Shown piece by piece: positions 27,549 to 37,425 of a stretch of 64,000 nt of DNA. The first letter of the stretch is position 1, and every line of letters starts with the position of its first letter. The DNA is from an uncultured Prevotella sp. Its GTDB lineage: Bacteria > Bacteroidota > Bacteroidia > Bacteroidales > Bacteroidaceae. Under the pieces are notes generated by a model. The model saw nothing but the letters and a program-made list of their open reading frames with translations. It had not been told where the DNA came from and made no database searches. Where the stretch lies: the NCBI GenBank assembly GCA_947170725.1, contig CAMVUM010000016.1:1-64000 (forward strand), written 5' to 3'. The translations under genes were made by a program, and so were the position numbers.

Positions 27549-28883
27549 TCACTTAAAATACCTGTCCACATCCTCTGCGGCCTTGCGGCCTCCGGCCATG
27601 GCGCGGACAACGAGCGAGGCGCCTGTGGCGGCGTCGCCGGCGGTGAAGACATTGAGAGCGAACTGCGGCATCTGGGGTTTGAGGAAACCCATGGCGAGCA
27701 GCGCCAGCTCACACTTGATGACCTCGGGCTTGCCCACAGGCTCCATAATAGGGCGTCCGCCGTCGGGATTGGGTTTCCACTCAATCTCCTGGACGCGCAC
27801 ACCAGTGAGGCGACCGTCCTTGCCAAGAAATTCGAGCGTATTGATGTTCCAGCGGCGGGTGCAGCCCTCCTCATGGCTTGACGTCGTCTTGAATGTGCGC
27901 GGGAAATTCGGCCACGGATTGTTCGGGTCGTCCGGTCCCACGGGCGGCTTCGGCATGATTTCTATCTGCGTCACACTGCGGCAGCCCTGACGATGGGCCG
28001 TACCGATGCAGTCACTGCCGGTATCGCCGCCGCCGATGACGAGGACGTCCTTGCCGCGGGCATTGACCAGTTCGTCCTTCTTGAATTCAACGCCGGCGAG
28101 AATGCGGTTCTGCTGTGCGAGCATGTCCAGAGCGAGGTGGACGCCGCGGAGCTCACGCCCGGGGATGGTCAGGTCGCGTGCCGTCGGTGTGCCCGTCGCC
28201 ACGACATAGGCGTCATAGCCTTCGGGCAAAGAGTCGAGGTCTACCTCCTGACCGTAGCGGAACTCTATGCCCTCCTGCTCCAGCAGATGCAGGCGCCGGT
28301 CGATGATGGCCTTATTGAGCTTGAAGTTGGGAATCCCGTAGCGGAGCAGCCCGCCGGCGTTCTCGTTGCGCTCGAAAACCGTCACGCTGTAGCCACGGCG
28401 GTTCAGTCTGTTGGCGGCCACAAGTCCGGCCGGCCCGGCACCGATGACGGCCACACGACGGCCGTTGCGCACGGGGTTGACCACGTGTATGTAATTCTCC
28501 TGGAAAGCCATCTCGGTGACGGCAGCCTCATTCTCGCGGTTCGTCGTCGGCTCATGGGCCATGAGATTGAGCACGCACGCCTTTTCACAGAGTGCCGGGC
28601 ATATGCGTCCGGTGAACTCGGGAAAATCGTTCGTAGCGTTGAGCAACCGGTAGGCCATCTCATAGTCGCCCTTGCTCAAGGCGTCGTTCCACTCTGGCGG
28701 TTTGTTCCCCAACGGGCATGCCCAGTGACAGAACGGCACACCGCAGTCCATACAGCGCGATGCCTGTGTCCGCCGGTCCTTACTGTTGAGCGTCTGCTCC
28801 ACTTCGCCGAAATCATGAATCCTGTCGTGTATCGGTCTATATCCCGCCTCCTGGCGGTGGATTGTCAGAAAATTGTTACTCAT
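27549..28883 (-). CDS. gltD: Glutamate synthase small subunit
   Basis: RIHDFGEVEQTLNSKDRRTQASRCMDCGVPFCHWACPLGN; VAVIGAGPAGLVAANRL. Confidence 0.95.
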   Translation of the reverse strand: MSNNFLTIHRQEAGYRPIHDRIHDFGEVEQTLNSKDRRTQASRCMDCGVPFCHWACPLGNKPPEWNDALSKGDYEMAYRLLNATNDFPEFTGRICPALCEKACVLNLMAHEPTTNRENEAAVTEMAFQENYIHVVNPVRNGRRVAVIGAGPAGLVAANRLNRRGYSVTVFERNENAGGLLRYGIPNFKLNKAIIDRRLHLLEQEGIEFRYGQEVDLDSLPEGYDAYVVATGTPTARDLTIPGRELRGVHLALDMLAQQNRILAGVEFKKDELVNARGKDVLVIGGGDTGSDCIGTAHRQGCRSVTQIEIMPKPPVGPDDPNNPWPNFPRTFKTTSSHEEGCTRRWNINTLEFLGKDGRLTGVRVQEIEWKPNPDGGRPIMEPVGKPEVIKCELALLAMGFLKPQMPQFALNVFTAGDAATGASLVVRAMAGGRKAAEDVDRYFK

Positions 28884-29052
28884 ATATGAAGCCCCCTCCC
28901 GGTCTCCCCAAAAGGGAGATGAAGGGATCGTTTTGTTGATTACTGTTCTTTTGTTCTCTCGTTTTTTTATATCTTCCTATCAGACTCCCGCTCTGCCTCA
29001 CCGTCAGCCACGGCCCGAAGGCATTGCAAATCACATGTAATATGCCCTATAT

Positions 29053-29140
29053 GCAGGAACATCGCTTTACGCTGTTTTCTGGATATCAACCGATTACGAC
29101 AATGTGCCAAAGGCACGTCCCTACAATTTCACGGTTTTGC
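29053..29140 (-). repeat. Structured ~88-bp intergenic element, copy C
   Basis: gcaggaacatcgctttacgctgttttctggatatc...tgtgccaaaggcacgtccctacaatttcacggttttgc. Confidence 0.82.
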
Positions 29141-29162
29141 AATACCCACATCGGGAGGGGTC

Positions 29163-32100
29163 TTAATAGTCTCTCTGCATGTCCGCAATCTTCTGTTTCA
29201 GCTTGTTCATCTGTTCCTCCTGCAGCACACGCTTATATTCTATCGGCACGACCTGGATGAAGTCGCCGACGTAGCGGTTCCAGTCGTCGAGCATCGTACG
29301 GGCCAGTTTCGAACCCGTGTAGAGATAGTGTTGGCGGATGAGTTCATGAAGTTCCTTGCGGTAGCTGCTGTCCTCAACGAGGTTGATTTCAACCATATCC
29401 ATGTTGCAGAAGTAGTCGAAGTTGTGGTTCTTGTCCCACACGTAGGCCACACCGCCGCTCATTCCGGCGGCGAAGTTGCGGCCCGTCTCGCCGAGCACGA
29501 CCACGCGGCCGCCCGTCATATACTCGCAGCAATGGTCGCCGGCACCCTCGATGACAGCTATCGCGCCGGAGTTGCGCACGCCGAAACGCTCGCCAACCTT
29601 TCCGTTGACATAGAGTTCGCCGCTTGTCGCGCCGTAGAGACCGGTATTGCCGGCAATGATGTTGTCCTCGGCGCAAAAATTGCTGCGCACCGGCGGCAGG
29701 ATTGCTATGCGGCCGCCGCTGAGTCCCTTGCCGAAGTAGTCGTTGGCCTCACCTTCGAGCTTGAAGCTGACACCCTTGACGAGGAACGCTCCGAAGCTCT
29801 GACCGGCCGAACCCTTGAACTTGACGTTGACGGTGCTGTCGGGCAGTCCGTCGCCACCATAGCGGCGTGCAATGAGTCCGCTGAGCATGACGCCCGCAGC
29901 GCGGTCGGTGTTTCTGATGGCATAGTCGAGGTTCACCTCCTCCTGCATTTCGATGGCACGCTGTGCCGAATGGATTATGCGGCGGTCAAGCACGTCGTCG
30001 AGATCGTCGGGGATGTCGGCCACATGGCGGATGGCATTGCCGTTGTCGACACGGTGCAATAGCCTGCCAAAATCGAGACCACGAAGGGCCCCACGGCCCC
30101 CCTCAATCAACTCTGTCCGGCCCACGATGTCCTCCAGCCGGGCGTATCCCATCTCGGCCAGATACTCGCGCACTTCCTGAGCGAGGAACGTGAAATAGTT
30201 GACAAGATATTCATAACGGCCCATGAAATGCTTGCGCAGTTCTGGGTTCTGCGTCGCCACGCCCATCGGGCAGGTGTTGAGATTGCACTTCCGCATCATG
30301 ACGCAGCCGAGCACGATGAGCGCCAGCGTACCGAAACTGAACTCCTCGGCACCGAGCAACGCCATCAACACGACGTCGCGTCCGGTCTTCAACTGGCCGT
30401 CGACTTGCAGGCGGACCTGTCCACGCAGTCCGTTCATGACGAGCGTCTGCTGCGTCTCGCTCAGTCCGATTTCCGGCGAGATGCCCGCAAAGCGCATGCT
30501 CGACGCCGGACTGGCTCCCGTTCCGCCTTCGGCACCGGAAATGACGATGAGGTCGGCCTTGGCCTTGGCTACACCGGCGGCAATCGTTCCCACGCCGCTC
30601 TCGGCAACGAGCTTAACACTGACGGCCGCAGTCGGATTGACGTTCTTCAGGTCGAAGATGAGCTGGGCGAGGTCCTCAATGGAGTAGATATCGTGATGCG
30701 GCGGTGGCGAGATGAGCGATATGCCGGGTATGGAGTGGCGTGTGCGGGCGATGACCTCGTTGACCTTGAAGCCCGGCAGCTGTCCGCCTTCGCCCGGCTT
30801 GGCTCCCTGGGCGACCTTTATCTGAATCTCTTCGGCGTTGACAAGATATTCGGTCGTCACGCCGAAACGTCCCGAAGCTATCTGCTTTGTCTTCGACGAC
30901 AACGGGATGCCGTCGCGCGTCGCAGTGAAACGCTCGCTGTCTTCACCGCCCTCGCCTGTGTTGGAGCGTCCGCCGATTTTGTTCATGGCCAGCGCGATGG
31001 CCTCGTGGGCCTCCTTGCTGAGCGCTCCGAAACTCATTGCGCCAACGACGAAGTGCTTCATAATGGCCTCAACCGGCTCCACCTTGTCGATGTCGATGGG
31101 GTTGCGTCGGAAACCGAAGAAATCGCGGATGAAGATGGGCTTGTCCTTTCCGTCGACAAGCCGAGTGAACTCTTTGTATTTCTCGTAGTTTCCCGTACGT
31201 GTGGCGAGCTGAAGCGTCGCAATCGTCTCGGGATTCCAGGCGTGACGGATGCCGTCGCGACGCCAGTGGAACTGACCGTGGTTGGGAAGGAAATTCAGGT
31301 CAGAAGTATGAGTTCTGAAGTCAGAGGTATGAGTGAGGAGTTCAGAGGTATGATTACCATTTGTTGGCGTACCACCGTTCTCCGAACCATGTATGCCGCC
31401 ATTCGGCCGGCTTGCATCAGTAATCATACCTCTGACCTCCTCACTCATACCTCTGAACTCCGAACTCAAACCTCCGAACCGTACTCGCGCTATCGCATCC
31501 CTCGCTATCGTCTCCAGCCCGATGCCGCCGATGGTCGACATCTCCGTACCGAAATAAGTCTTCAGGAGGCTTTCGGAGAGACCGATGCTCTCGAATATCT
31601 TCGCACCGCGGTAGCTGCGGATGGTCGAGATACCCATCTTCGCCATGATTTTCAGCAGTGCTTTCTTCAACGCCTTTATATAGTTGGCCTCAGCCATCTC
31701 GTAGTTTTCCTGTATCTTGCCGCGCCGGACGAGATCGTCAAGGATGGCAAACGCCATGTATGGACATAGCGCCGAAGCACCGTAGCCGAGCAGCAGGGCG
31801 GCATGCATGGTCTCACGGATTTCACCGCTCTCGACAATAAGTGCCGTCTGGACGCGCTTTCCGACGGAGATGAGATAGTGGTGGACGGCGCTCACGGCCA
31901 GCAACGAGGGGATGGCGGCTTGATTGCAATTGATATCGCGGTCGGTCAGGATTATATAGTTGTAGCCCGCATCGACGCTCCGCTCCGCCTCCTTGCACAG
32001 CGCGTCGAGTGCATCGCGCAGACCGTCGGCACCTTTCACACATTCAAAAAGTATTGGGAGCTTGACGGTGTTGAAGCCCTTGTAGCGTATGTTGCAGAGT

Positions 32101-33812
32101 ATGTCAAGCTGTGTGTTGTTCAGTATCGGATGGGGCAGGCGCACCATCTTGCAGTTTGATTCGTCCGGATTGAGGATTCCCGAGCCCACGCGTCCTATAT
32201 ATTCGGTCAGCGACATGACGAGATTTTCGCGTATGGAGTCGATGGCGGGATTGGTCACTTGGGCGAACTGCTGGCGGAAATAGTTGAATAGCAGCTGCGG
32301 ACGGTCGGACAGGACGGCCAGCGGAGTGTCGTTGCCCATGGCCGCCGTGGGTTCCTGACCGCTGACACACATCGGGACTATAGTGCTGTCGATGTCCTCG
32401 GCACCATAGCCGAACATGAGTTCGTGCTCCAGAAGATTGTCGACACCGTTGCGCACCTTGCGTCCGCTGCGGAGTTTCTCCAGCTGTATGCGGTTTGTGG
32501 ACAGCCACTGGCGGTAAGGATGTTCGGCGGCCAGCCGCTCCTTGATTTCGCCGTCGTAGTAGATGCGGCCCTCCTGGGTGTCGATGAGCAGTATCTTGCC
32601 CGGCTGCAGGCGCCCCTTCTCGGCTATTTCGCTCGGGTCGAAGTCCATCACGCCGACCTCCGACGCCACTACCATCATGTCCTTCTTGGTGATGGTGTAA
32701 CGCGCCGGACGCAGGCCGTTGCGGTCAAGCATACCGCCGGCATAGCGGCCGTCGCTGAAGAGCAGTGCCGCCGGTCCGTCCCACGGCTCCATCAGGATGG
32801 AGTGGTATTCGAAGAAGGCCTTCAGATCTTCGGAGATGGGGTTCTTGTCGTTGAAGCTCTCGGGCACGAGCACGCTCATGGCGTGTGGCAGCGAGAGGCC
32901 GCTCATGACGAAAAACTCCAGCACGTTGTCCAGACTGGCCGAGTCGCTCATGTCGGGCTGGACAATGGGTGATATGTCGCGGATGTCGCCGAGCGCCTCG
33001 GAACTGAGCACGCTCTCACGCGCCTTCATCCAGCCGCGGTTTCCACGGATGGTGTTTATCTCGCCGTTGTGGGCCAGAAGGCGGAACGGCTGGGCAAGGC
33101 TCCACGTGGGGAATGTGTTGGTAGAGAATCGGGAATGGACGAGGGCGAGACCGCTGGTGAAATAGCTGTTGGTCAGGTCGGGAAAATACTGCCTCACCTG
33201 CATGCTCGAAAGCATGCCCTTGTAGACAATGCTGCGGCTGGAAAGCGAGCAGACGTAGAAATCGCGGTGATGGACGCGGCGCTCGATGCGCTTGCGTATT
33301 ATATATAATGTGCGTTCGAAGATGGGCACCCGGTCGTCGGTTACGCCCGTGATGAACACCTGACGGATGGCAGGCTCGCTGTCGAGCGCCGACTGTCCGA
33401 GACATTCGGGATTGGTAGGAACCGTGCGCAGATGCATCAGCGAGAGGCCTTCGCGCTCGATTTCCTCTATCATAATCGAGAGAATTTTCTGCTGTTCGGC
33501 CTCGTCTTTAGGGAGGAAGACGAGTCCGGTTCCGTACTTTCCTTTCTCCGGAACGGGAATGCCCTGGAGCAGGATGAACTCATGAGGAATCTGGAGCATG
33601 ATGCCCGCTCCGTCGCCGGTCTTATTGTCGGCGCCCTCTGCACCACGATGGCGCATGTTCTCCAACACCTTCAGGGCGTTGTCAACAAGTTCGTGGCTCT
33701 TGTTGCCATGAATGTTGACCACCATACCGACGCCGCACGCATCGTGCTCATAGTCGGCATTATACAATCCATTTACCATATTTAGTTGCATTAAGTTTGT
33801 CTTAATCATCAA
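29163..33812 (-). CDS. gltB: Glutamate synthase large subunit
   Basis: NADYEHDACGVGMVVNIHG; HRGAEGADNKTGDGAGIM; GEGGQLPGFKVNEVIARTRHSIPGISLISPPPHHDIYSIEDLAQLIFDLK; possible alternative start at 33779. Confidence 0.96.
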   Translation of the reverse strand: MMIKTNLMQLNMVNGLYNADYEHDACGVGMVVNIHGNKSHELVDNALKVLENMRHRGAEGADNKTGDGAGIMLQIPHEFILLQGIPVPEKGKYGTGLVFLPKDEAEQQKILSIMIEEIEREGLSLMHLRTVPTNPECLGQSALDSEPAIRQVFITGVTDDRVPIFERTLYIIRKRIERRVHHRDFYVCSLSSRSIVYKGMLSSMQVRQYFPDLTNSYFTSGLALVHSRFSTNTFPTWSLAQPFRLLAHNGEINTIRGNRGWMKARESVLSSEALGDIRDISPIVQPDMSDSASLDNVLEFFVMSGLSLPHAMSVLVPESFNDKNPISEDLKAFFEYHSILMEPWDGPAALLFSDGRYAGGMLDRNGLRPARYTITKKDMMVVASEVGVMDFDPSEIAEKGRLQPGKILLIDTQEGRIYYDGEIKERLAAEHPYRQWLSTNRIQLEKLRSGRKVRNGVDNLLEHELMFGYGAEDIDSTIVPMCVSGQEPTAAMGNDTPLAVLSDRPQLLFNYFRQQFAQVTNPAIDSIRENLVMSLTEYIGRVGSGILNPDESNCKMVRLPHPILNNTQLDILCNIRYKGFNTVKLPILFECVKGADGLRDALDALCKEAERSVDAGYNYIILTDRDINCNQAAIPSLLAVSAVHHYLISVGKRVQTALIVESGEIRETMHAALLLGYGASALCPYMAFAILDDLVRRGKIQENYEMAEANYIKALKKALLKIMAKMGISTIRSYRGAKIFESIGLSESLLKTYFGTEMSTIGGIGLETIARDAIARVRFGGLSSEFRGMSEEVRGMITDASRPNGGIHGSENGGTPTNGNHTSELLTHTSDFRTHTSDLNFLPNHGQFHWRRDGIRHAWNPETIATLQLATRTGNYEKYKEFTRLVDGKDKPIFIRDFFGFRRNPIDIDKVEPVEAIMKHFVVGAMSFGALSKEAHEAIALAMNKIGGRSNTGEGGEDSERFTATRDGIPLSSKTKQIASGRFGVTTEYLVNAEEIQIKVAQGAKPGEGGQLPGFKVNEVIARTRHSIPGISLISPPPHHDIYSIEDLAQLIFDLKNVNPTAAVSVKLVAESGVGTIAAGVAKAKADLIVISGAEGGTGASPASSMRFAGISPEIGLSETQQTLVMNGLRGQVRLQVDGQLKTGRDVVLMALLGAEEFSFGTLALIVLGCVMMRKCNLNTCPMGVATQNPELRKHFMGRYEYLVNYFTFLAQEVREYLAEMGYARLEDIVGRTELIEGGRGALRGLDFGRLLHRVDNGNAIRHVADIPDDLDDVLDRRIIHSAQRAIEMQEEVNLDYAIRNTDRAAGVMLSGLIARRYGGDGLPDSTVNVKFKGSAGQSFGAFLVKGVSFKLEGEANDYFGKGLSGGRIAILPPVRSNFCAEDNIIAGNTGLYGATSGELYVNGKVGERFGVRNSGAIAVIEGAGDHCCEYMTGGRVVVLGETGRNFAAGMSGGVAYVWDKNHNFDYFCNMDMVEINLVEDSSYRKELHELIRQHYLYTGSKLARTMLDDWNRYVGDFIQVVPIEYKRVLQEEQMNKLKQKIADMQRDY
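31297..31480. repeat. Inverted-repeat insertion inside gltB CDS (in frame)
   Basis: 36-bp arms 31322-31357 and 31420-31455 with one mismatch; weaker extension to ~60 bp. Confidence 0.92.
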
Positions 33813-34328
33813 ACTGCTTACATATTGTGCGCAAAATTAATAATAAATGTTACAATACGGCACCACAGAGCATTAATAATATAACAGCCCGGGGTCATAG
33901 TTACTATTCGACGGAAAACACATTGTTAATGTTTCTATTTGAAAGCAAATTTCCGCGATACGCTTTCAAATTACAAATCAAAGTCAAAAACAAGATTCAC
34001 TCTATCGCTGTCAAGCCAGTAGGACATCCCCACGGGCATGTATTTATTTTTTTATACTTGAACCATGCGAAAACAAGTAGAGACAAGATCGTGCCCTAAC
34101 CTTTCGCACCGCATGAAAGGCCTTCCGCAACAACTTCCGGAGGCAGACCTCACCAATGCTGAAAAATTATCAGTCAAGCCTTCAATATTACGGATTTTTT
34201 TTCTTACTTTTGTAGTCGTGAAAAACGTAGACGGCCGCGACTCCCCCGCCGCCACGCAACACTTTCAACGCCTGCAAATGCAGAAAACGGGAAAATATCA
34301 GAAATACATTATTTTATAAAAAACTACT

Positions 34329-35339
34329 ATGGATTTAGTACAACAAATCATTGAACGCGCTAAAAACAACAAACAGCGCATCGTGCTCCCCGAGGCAGAG
34401 GAGGAGCGCACACTCAAGGCAGCCGACATGGTGCTGCGTGACGGTATTGCAGATCTAATCCTCATCGGAAATCCGGCAAAGGTGGAGGCCATGTGCAAGG
34501 AATACGGTCTGGAACACATCGGCAAAGCCACTCTCATCGACCCCGAAAACAATCCCAAAAGCGAGGAATACGCACAGCTGCTTGCCGAACTTCGCGCAAA
34601 GAAGGGCATGACCATAGAGAAAGCCCGCGAGCTGGTGAAGAATCCGCTCTACCTGGGATGTATGATAATCAAGACGGAAGGAGCTGACGGACAGATCAGC
34701 GGCGCGCTGAGCACTACCGGCGACACACTCCGTCCTGCACTCCAAATAATCAAGTGCGCCCCGGGAATCAGCTGCGTGAGCGGTGCAATGCTGCTCATCA
34801 CGAAGCAGCCGCAATATGGCGAAAACGGCGTTCTTGTGGTCGGCGACGTGGCCGTGACACCTATGCCCGACGCCGGCCAGCTGGCACAGATTGCCGTCTG
34901 CACGGCACAGACAGCCAAGAGCGTGGCAGGATTTGCCGACCCGCGCGTGGCCATGCTGAGTTTCTCGACCAAAGGCAGCGCAAGCCACGAGGTTGTAGAC
35001 AAGGTGGTGGAAGCCACACGCTTGGCAAAGGAGCTTGCCCCTGAGCTGAAAATCGACGGCGAGCTGCAGGCTGACGCCGCCCTCGTGCCCTCTGTAGGCG
35101 AGAAAAAGGCTCCCGGCAGCGATATCGCCGGCCACGCCAACGTTCTCGTTTTCCCGAACCTCGAAGTCGGCAACATCGGATATAAGCTCGTTCAGCGCCT
35201 CGGCGACGCCGTGGCCATCGGTCCCATCCTTCAGGGTATCGCCCGTCCTGTGAACGACCTGAGCCGCGGATGCTCCGTCGAAGATATCTACTATCTCGTC
35301 GCCATCACCGCTTGTCAGGCCATGGACGCGAAGAAATAA
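34329..35339 (+). CDS. pta: Phosphate acetyltransferase
   Basis: MDLVQQIIERAKNNKQRIVLPEAEEERTLKAADMVL; VLVFPNLEVGNIGYKLVQRL. Confidence 0.97.
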   Translation: MDLVQQIIERAKNNKQRIVLPEAEEERTLKAADMVLRDGIADLILIGNPAKVEAMCKEYGLEHIGKATLIDPENNPKSEEYAQLLAELRAKKGMTIEKARELVKNPLYLGCMIIKTEGADGQISGALSTTGDTLRPALQIIKCAPGISCVSGAMLLITKQPQYGENGVLVVGDVAVTPMPDAGQLAQIAVCTAQTAKSVAGFADPRVAMLSFSTKGSASHEVVDKVVEATRLAKELAPELKIDGELQADAALVPSVGEKKAPGSDIAGHANVLVFPNLEVGNIGYKLVQRLGDAVAIGPILQGIARPVNDLSRGCSVEDIYYLVAITACQAMDAKK

Positions 35340-35359
35340 GAATCACGGAATCTGGAATT

Positions 35360-35412
35360 ATGAATTACGAGCTGTCGTCCGATGGTCGACAACTCGTAAT
35401 TCGTAGTTCATA
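35360..35412. repeat. Intergenic hairpin between pta and ackA
   Basis: gaattacgagctgtcg-tccgatgg-tcgacaactcgtaattc. Confidence 0.85.
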
Positions 35413-35428
35413 ACTCAAAATTAAAATT

Positions 35429-36622
35429 ATGAAAATACTTGTATTGAATTGTGGCTCTTCGTCTATTAAATACGCTTTGTATAACATGGACGACCGTTCG
35501 GTGATGACATCCGGCGGTGCAGAACGCGTGGGACTTGACGGCGCGTTCGTAAAAGTTAAGCTCGCTAACGGCGAGAAGAAACAGATCATGCACGACATCC
35601 CGGAGCACACCGAGGGCGTGAAGTTCATCTTCAGCCTGCTCACCGACCCCGAGATTGGCGTGATCAAAGACCTCAAGGAGATTGACGCCGTAGGCCACCG
35701 TATGGTCCACGGCGGTGAGAAATTCAACCAGAGTGTCGTCCTCAACGATGAGGTGCTCAAGGTTTTTGAGGAATGCAGCGACCTCGCTCCGCTCCACAAC
35801 CCCGCCAACCTGAAGGGTGTGAAGGCCGTTTCAGAGCTTATGCCCGGACTGCCGCAGGTGGGAGTGTTCGACACGGCATTCCATCAGACCATGCCGAAGA
35901 AGGCATACATGTACGCCATTCCCTACGAACTGTATGACAAGTATGCCATCCGCCGCTATGGCTTCCACGGAACGAGCCACCGCTACGTGTCAAAGCGCGT
36001 CTGCGATTTTCTCGGCGTGAAGCCCGAAGAGAAGAAAGTCATCACCTGCCACATAGGCAACGGAGGCTCTGTTGCAGCCGTTGACGGAGGCAAGTGTGTC
36101 GACACGTCAATGGGTCTGACCCCGCTGGAGGGTGTCATGATGGGCACACGCTCAGGCGACATCGACGGCGGCGCCGTTTCTTTCATACAGAAGAAGCTCT
36201 CGCTCGATGCCGACGGCATTTCAAATCTGCTCAACAAGAAGAGCGGTTTGCTCGGAATCACCGGCATTTCAAGCGATATGCGCGAGATTGACGCAGCCGC
36301 AAAGAGCGGCGACGAGAAGGCTGTTTTGGCTCTCGACATGTATAACTACCGCATAAAGAAGTATGTAGGCGCATACGCAGCAGCCATGGGAGGCGTAGAC
36401 ATCATCGTCTTCACAGCCGGAGTCGGCGAGAATCAGGCCAACATGCGCGAATATGTATGCAAGAGCATGGAATGGATGGGCGTCAAGCTCGATGTGGAGA
36501 AGAACGCCACTATCCACGGCGAGGAGGCCGTTATCTCGGCTCCGGATTCAAAGGTGACGGTAGTTGTCGTTCCCACGGACGAGGAACTGATGATCGCCAC
36601 AGACACAATGAACCTACTCTGA
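35429..36622 (+). CDS. ackA: Acetate kinase
   Basis: MKILVLNCGSSSIKYALYNM; GHRMVHGGEKF; FHGTSHRYVSKRV. Confidence 0.98.
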   Translation: MKILVLNCGSSSIKYALYNMDDRSVMTSGGAERVGLDGAFVKVKLANGEKKQIMHDIPEHTEGVKFIFSLLTDPEIGVIKDLKEIDAVGHRMVHGGEKFNQSVVLNDEVLKVFEECSDLAPLHNPANLKGVKAVSELMPGLPQVGVFDTAFHQTMPKKAYMYAIPYELYDKYAIRRYGFHGTSHRYVSKRVCDFLGVKPEEKKVITCHIGNGGSVAAVDGGKCVDTSMGLTPLEGVMMGTRSGDIDGGAVSFIQKKLSLDADGISNLLNKKSGLLGITGISSDMREIDAAAKSGDEKAVLALDMYNYRIKKYVGAYAAAMGGVDIIVFTAGVGENQANMREYVCKSMEWMGVKLDVEKNATIHGEEAVISAPDSKVTVVVVPTDEELMIATDTMNLL

Positions 36623-36649
36623 TAAGCCTACGGGCATATCCCTACAGAC

Positions 36650-36707
36650 AAAAAGCACAGACTTGCGGCCACCGGGATTGAATCCCAACCGCAAGTCTGT
36701 GCTTTTT
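36650..36707. terminator. Intrinsic, possibly bidirectional, terminator
   Basis: aaaaagcacagacttgcgg ... ccgcaagtctgtgcttttt, 19-bp perfect stem between convergent ackA and the lipoprotein gene. Confidence 0.92.
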
Positions 36708-36724
36708 TTTGTTTCCAATCAAAA

Positions 36725-37390
36725 TTATCTGACGGCCATGACACGCTCGATTCCGCCGTCGTAAGTGTTTATGAGAAGCCTGACAGAATCGGCGTCAATG
36801 GTCTTGCAGGGTATGCTGACGTAGTAACGGGAGGAATAATACTCCGGCACGCCACCCTGATCGTGATACATCCGGTAGACGGCCGTGTGGGTTCCATCGG
36901 CATTTTCGACCGTCCCTTCGTCGGCAACGCCTATCGTATGGATTGCTTGAGAGCCTTCGGCTGTTCCGTTTTTGAGGTAGAAACCGATGTTGATGTAGCG
37001 TCTGTTTGCACTCATCCACAGGCTCTCGAACTTCACCGGATCCGTGATGACACCTTCCTCGAACTCCTCACACGGCTTGGCATACAACACGGGGATGGCC
37101 GCAAGACTCACGACCTCGGTACGACCGTCCTCCTTCTGATTGTAGTACATGACGGCACGGTAGAGCGTATCGGCCTTTTCCATCCAGTCGGCATACTTCG
37201 GAGTTGTCAGAACGAGACGTGAGCCGTCGTCAGTTATGGCATAGTCAGCGATGCGGGGAGCAACCGAATGAACCTCGACAAAGTCCGCCCGAGTGAGCGA
37301 ATAGGTTCCCGTACCGCTCTTGTAGCTGTCCGACGAGCATGCCGAAACCACAGCTACGGCTGCCGCTACAACCGGACAGAGACTCTTCAT
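36725..37390 (-). CDS. Lipoprotein, possibly NigD-like
   Basis: MKSLCPVVAAAVAVVSACSSDSYKSGTGTYSLTRADFVEVHSVAPRIADYAITDDGSRLVLT. Confidence 0.6.
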   Translation of the reverse strand: MKSLCPVVAAAVAVVSACSSDSYKSGTGTYSLTRADFVEVHSVAPRIADYAITDDGSRLVLTTPKYADWMEKADTLYRAVMYYNQKEDGRTEVVSLAAIPVLYAKPCEEFEEGVITDPVKFESLWMSANRRYINIGFYLKNGTAEGSQAIHTIGVADEGTVENADGTHTAVYRMYHDQGGVPEYYSSRYYVSIPCKTIDADSVRLLINTYDGGIERVMAVR

Positions 37391-37425
37391 ACTCCGAAAG
37401 AGATTCGGCACGGCTTCTGCTGCAT

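Noticed and set aside
30228-31769. 513-aa plus-strand ORF opposite gltB
   Set aside because: Antisense to a well-conserved gltB frame; composition shows no recognisable domain and is typical of a shadow ORF.
25867-33314. 18-bp identity tattatatataatgtgcg at about 25868 and 33297
   Set aside because: Short AT-rich match, one copy within gltB coding sequence; likely chance.
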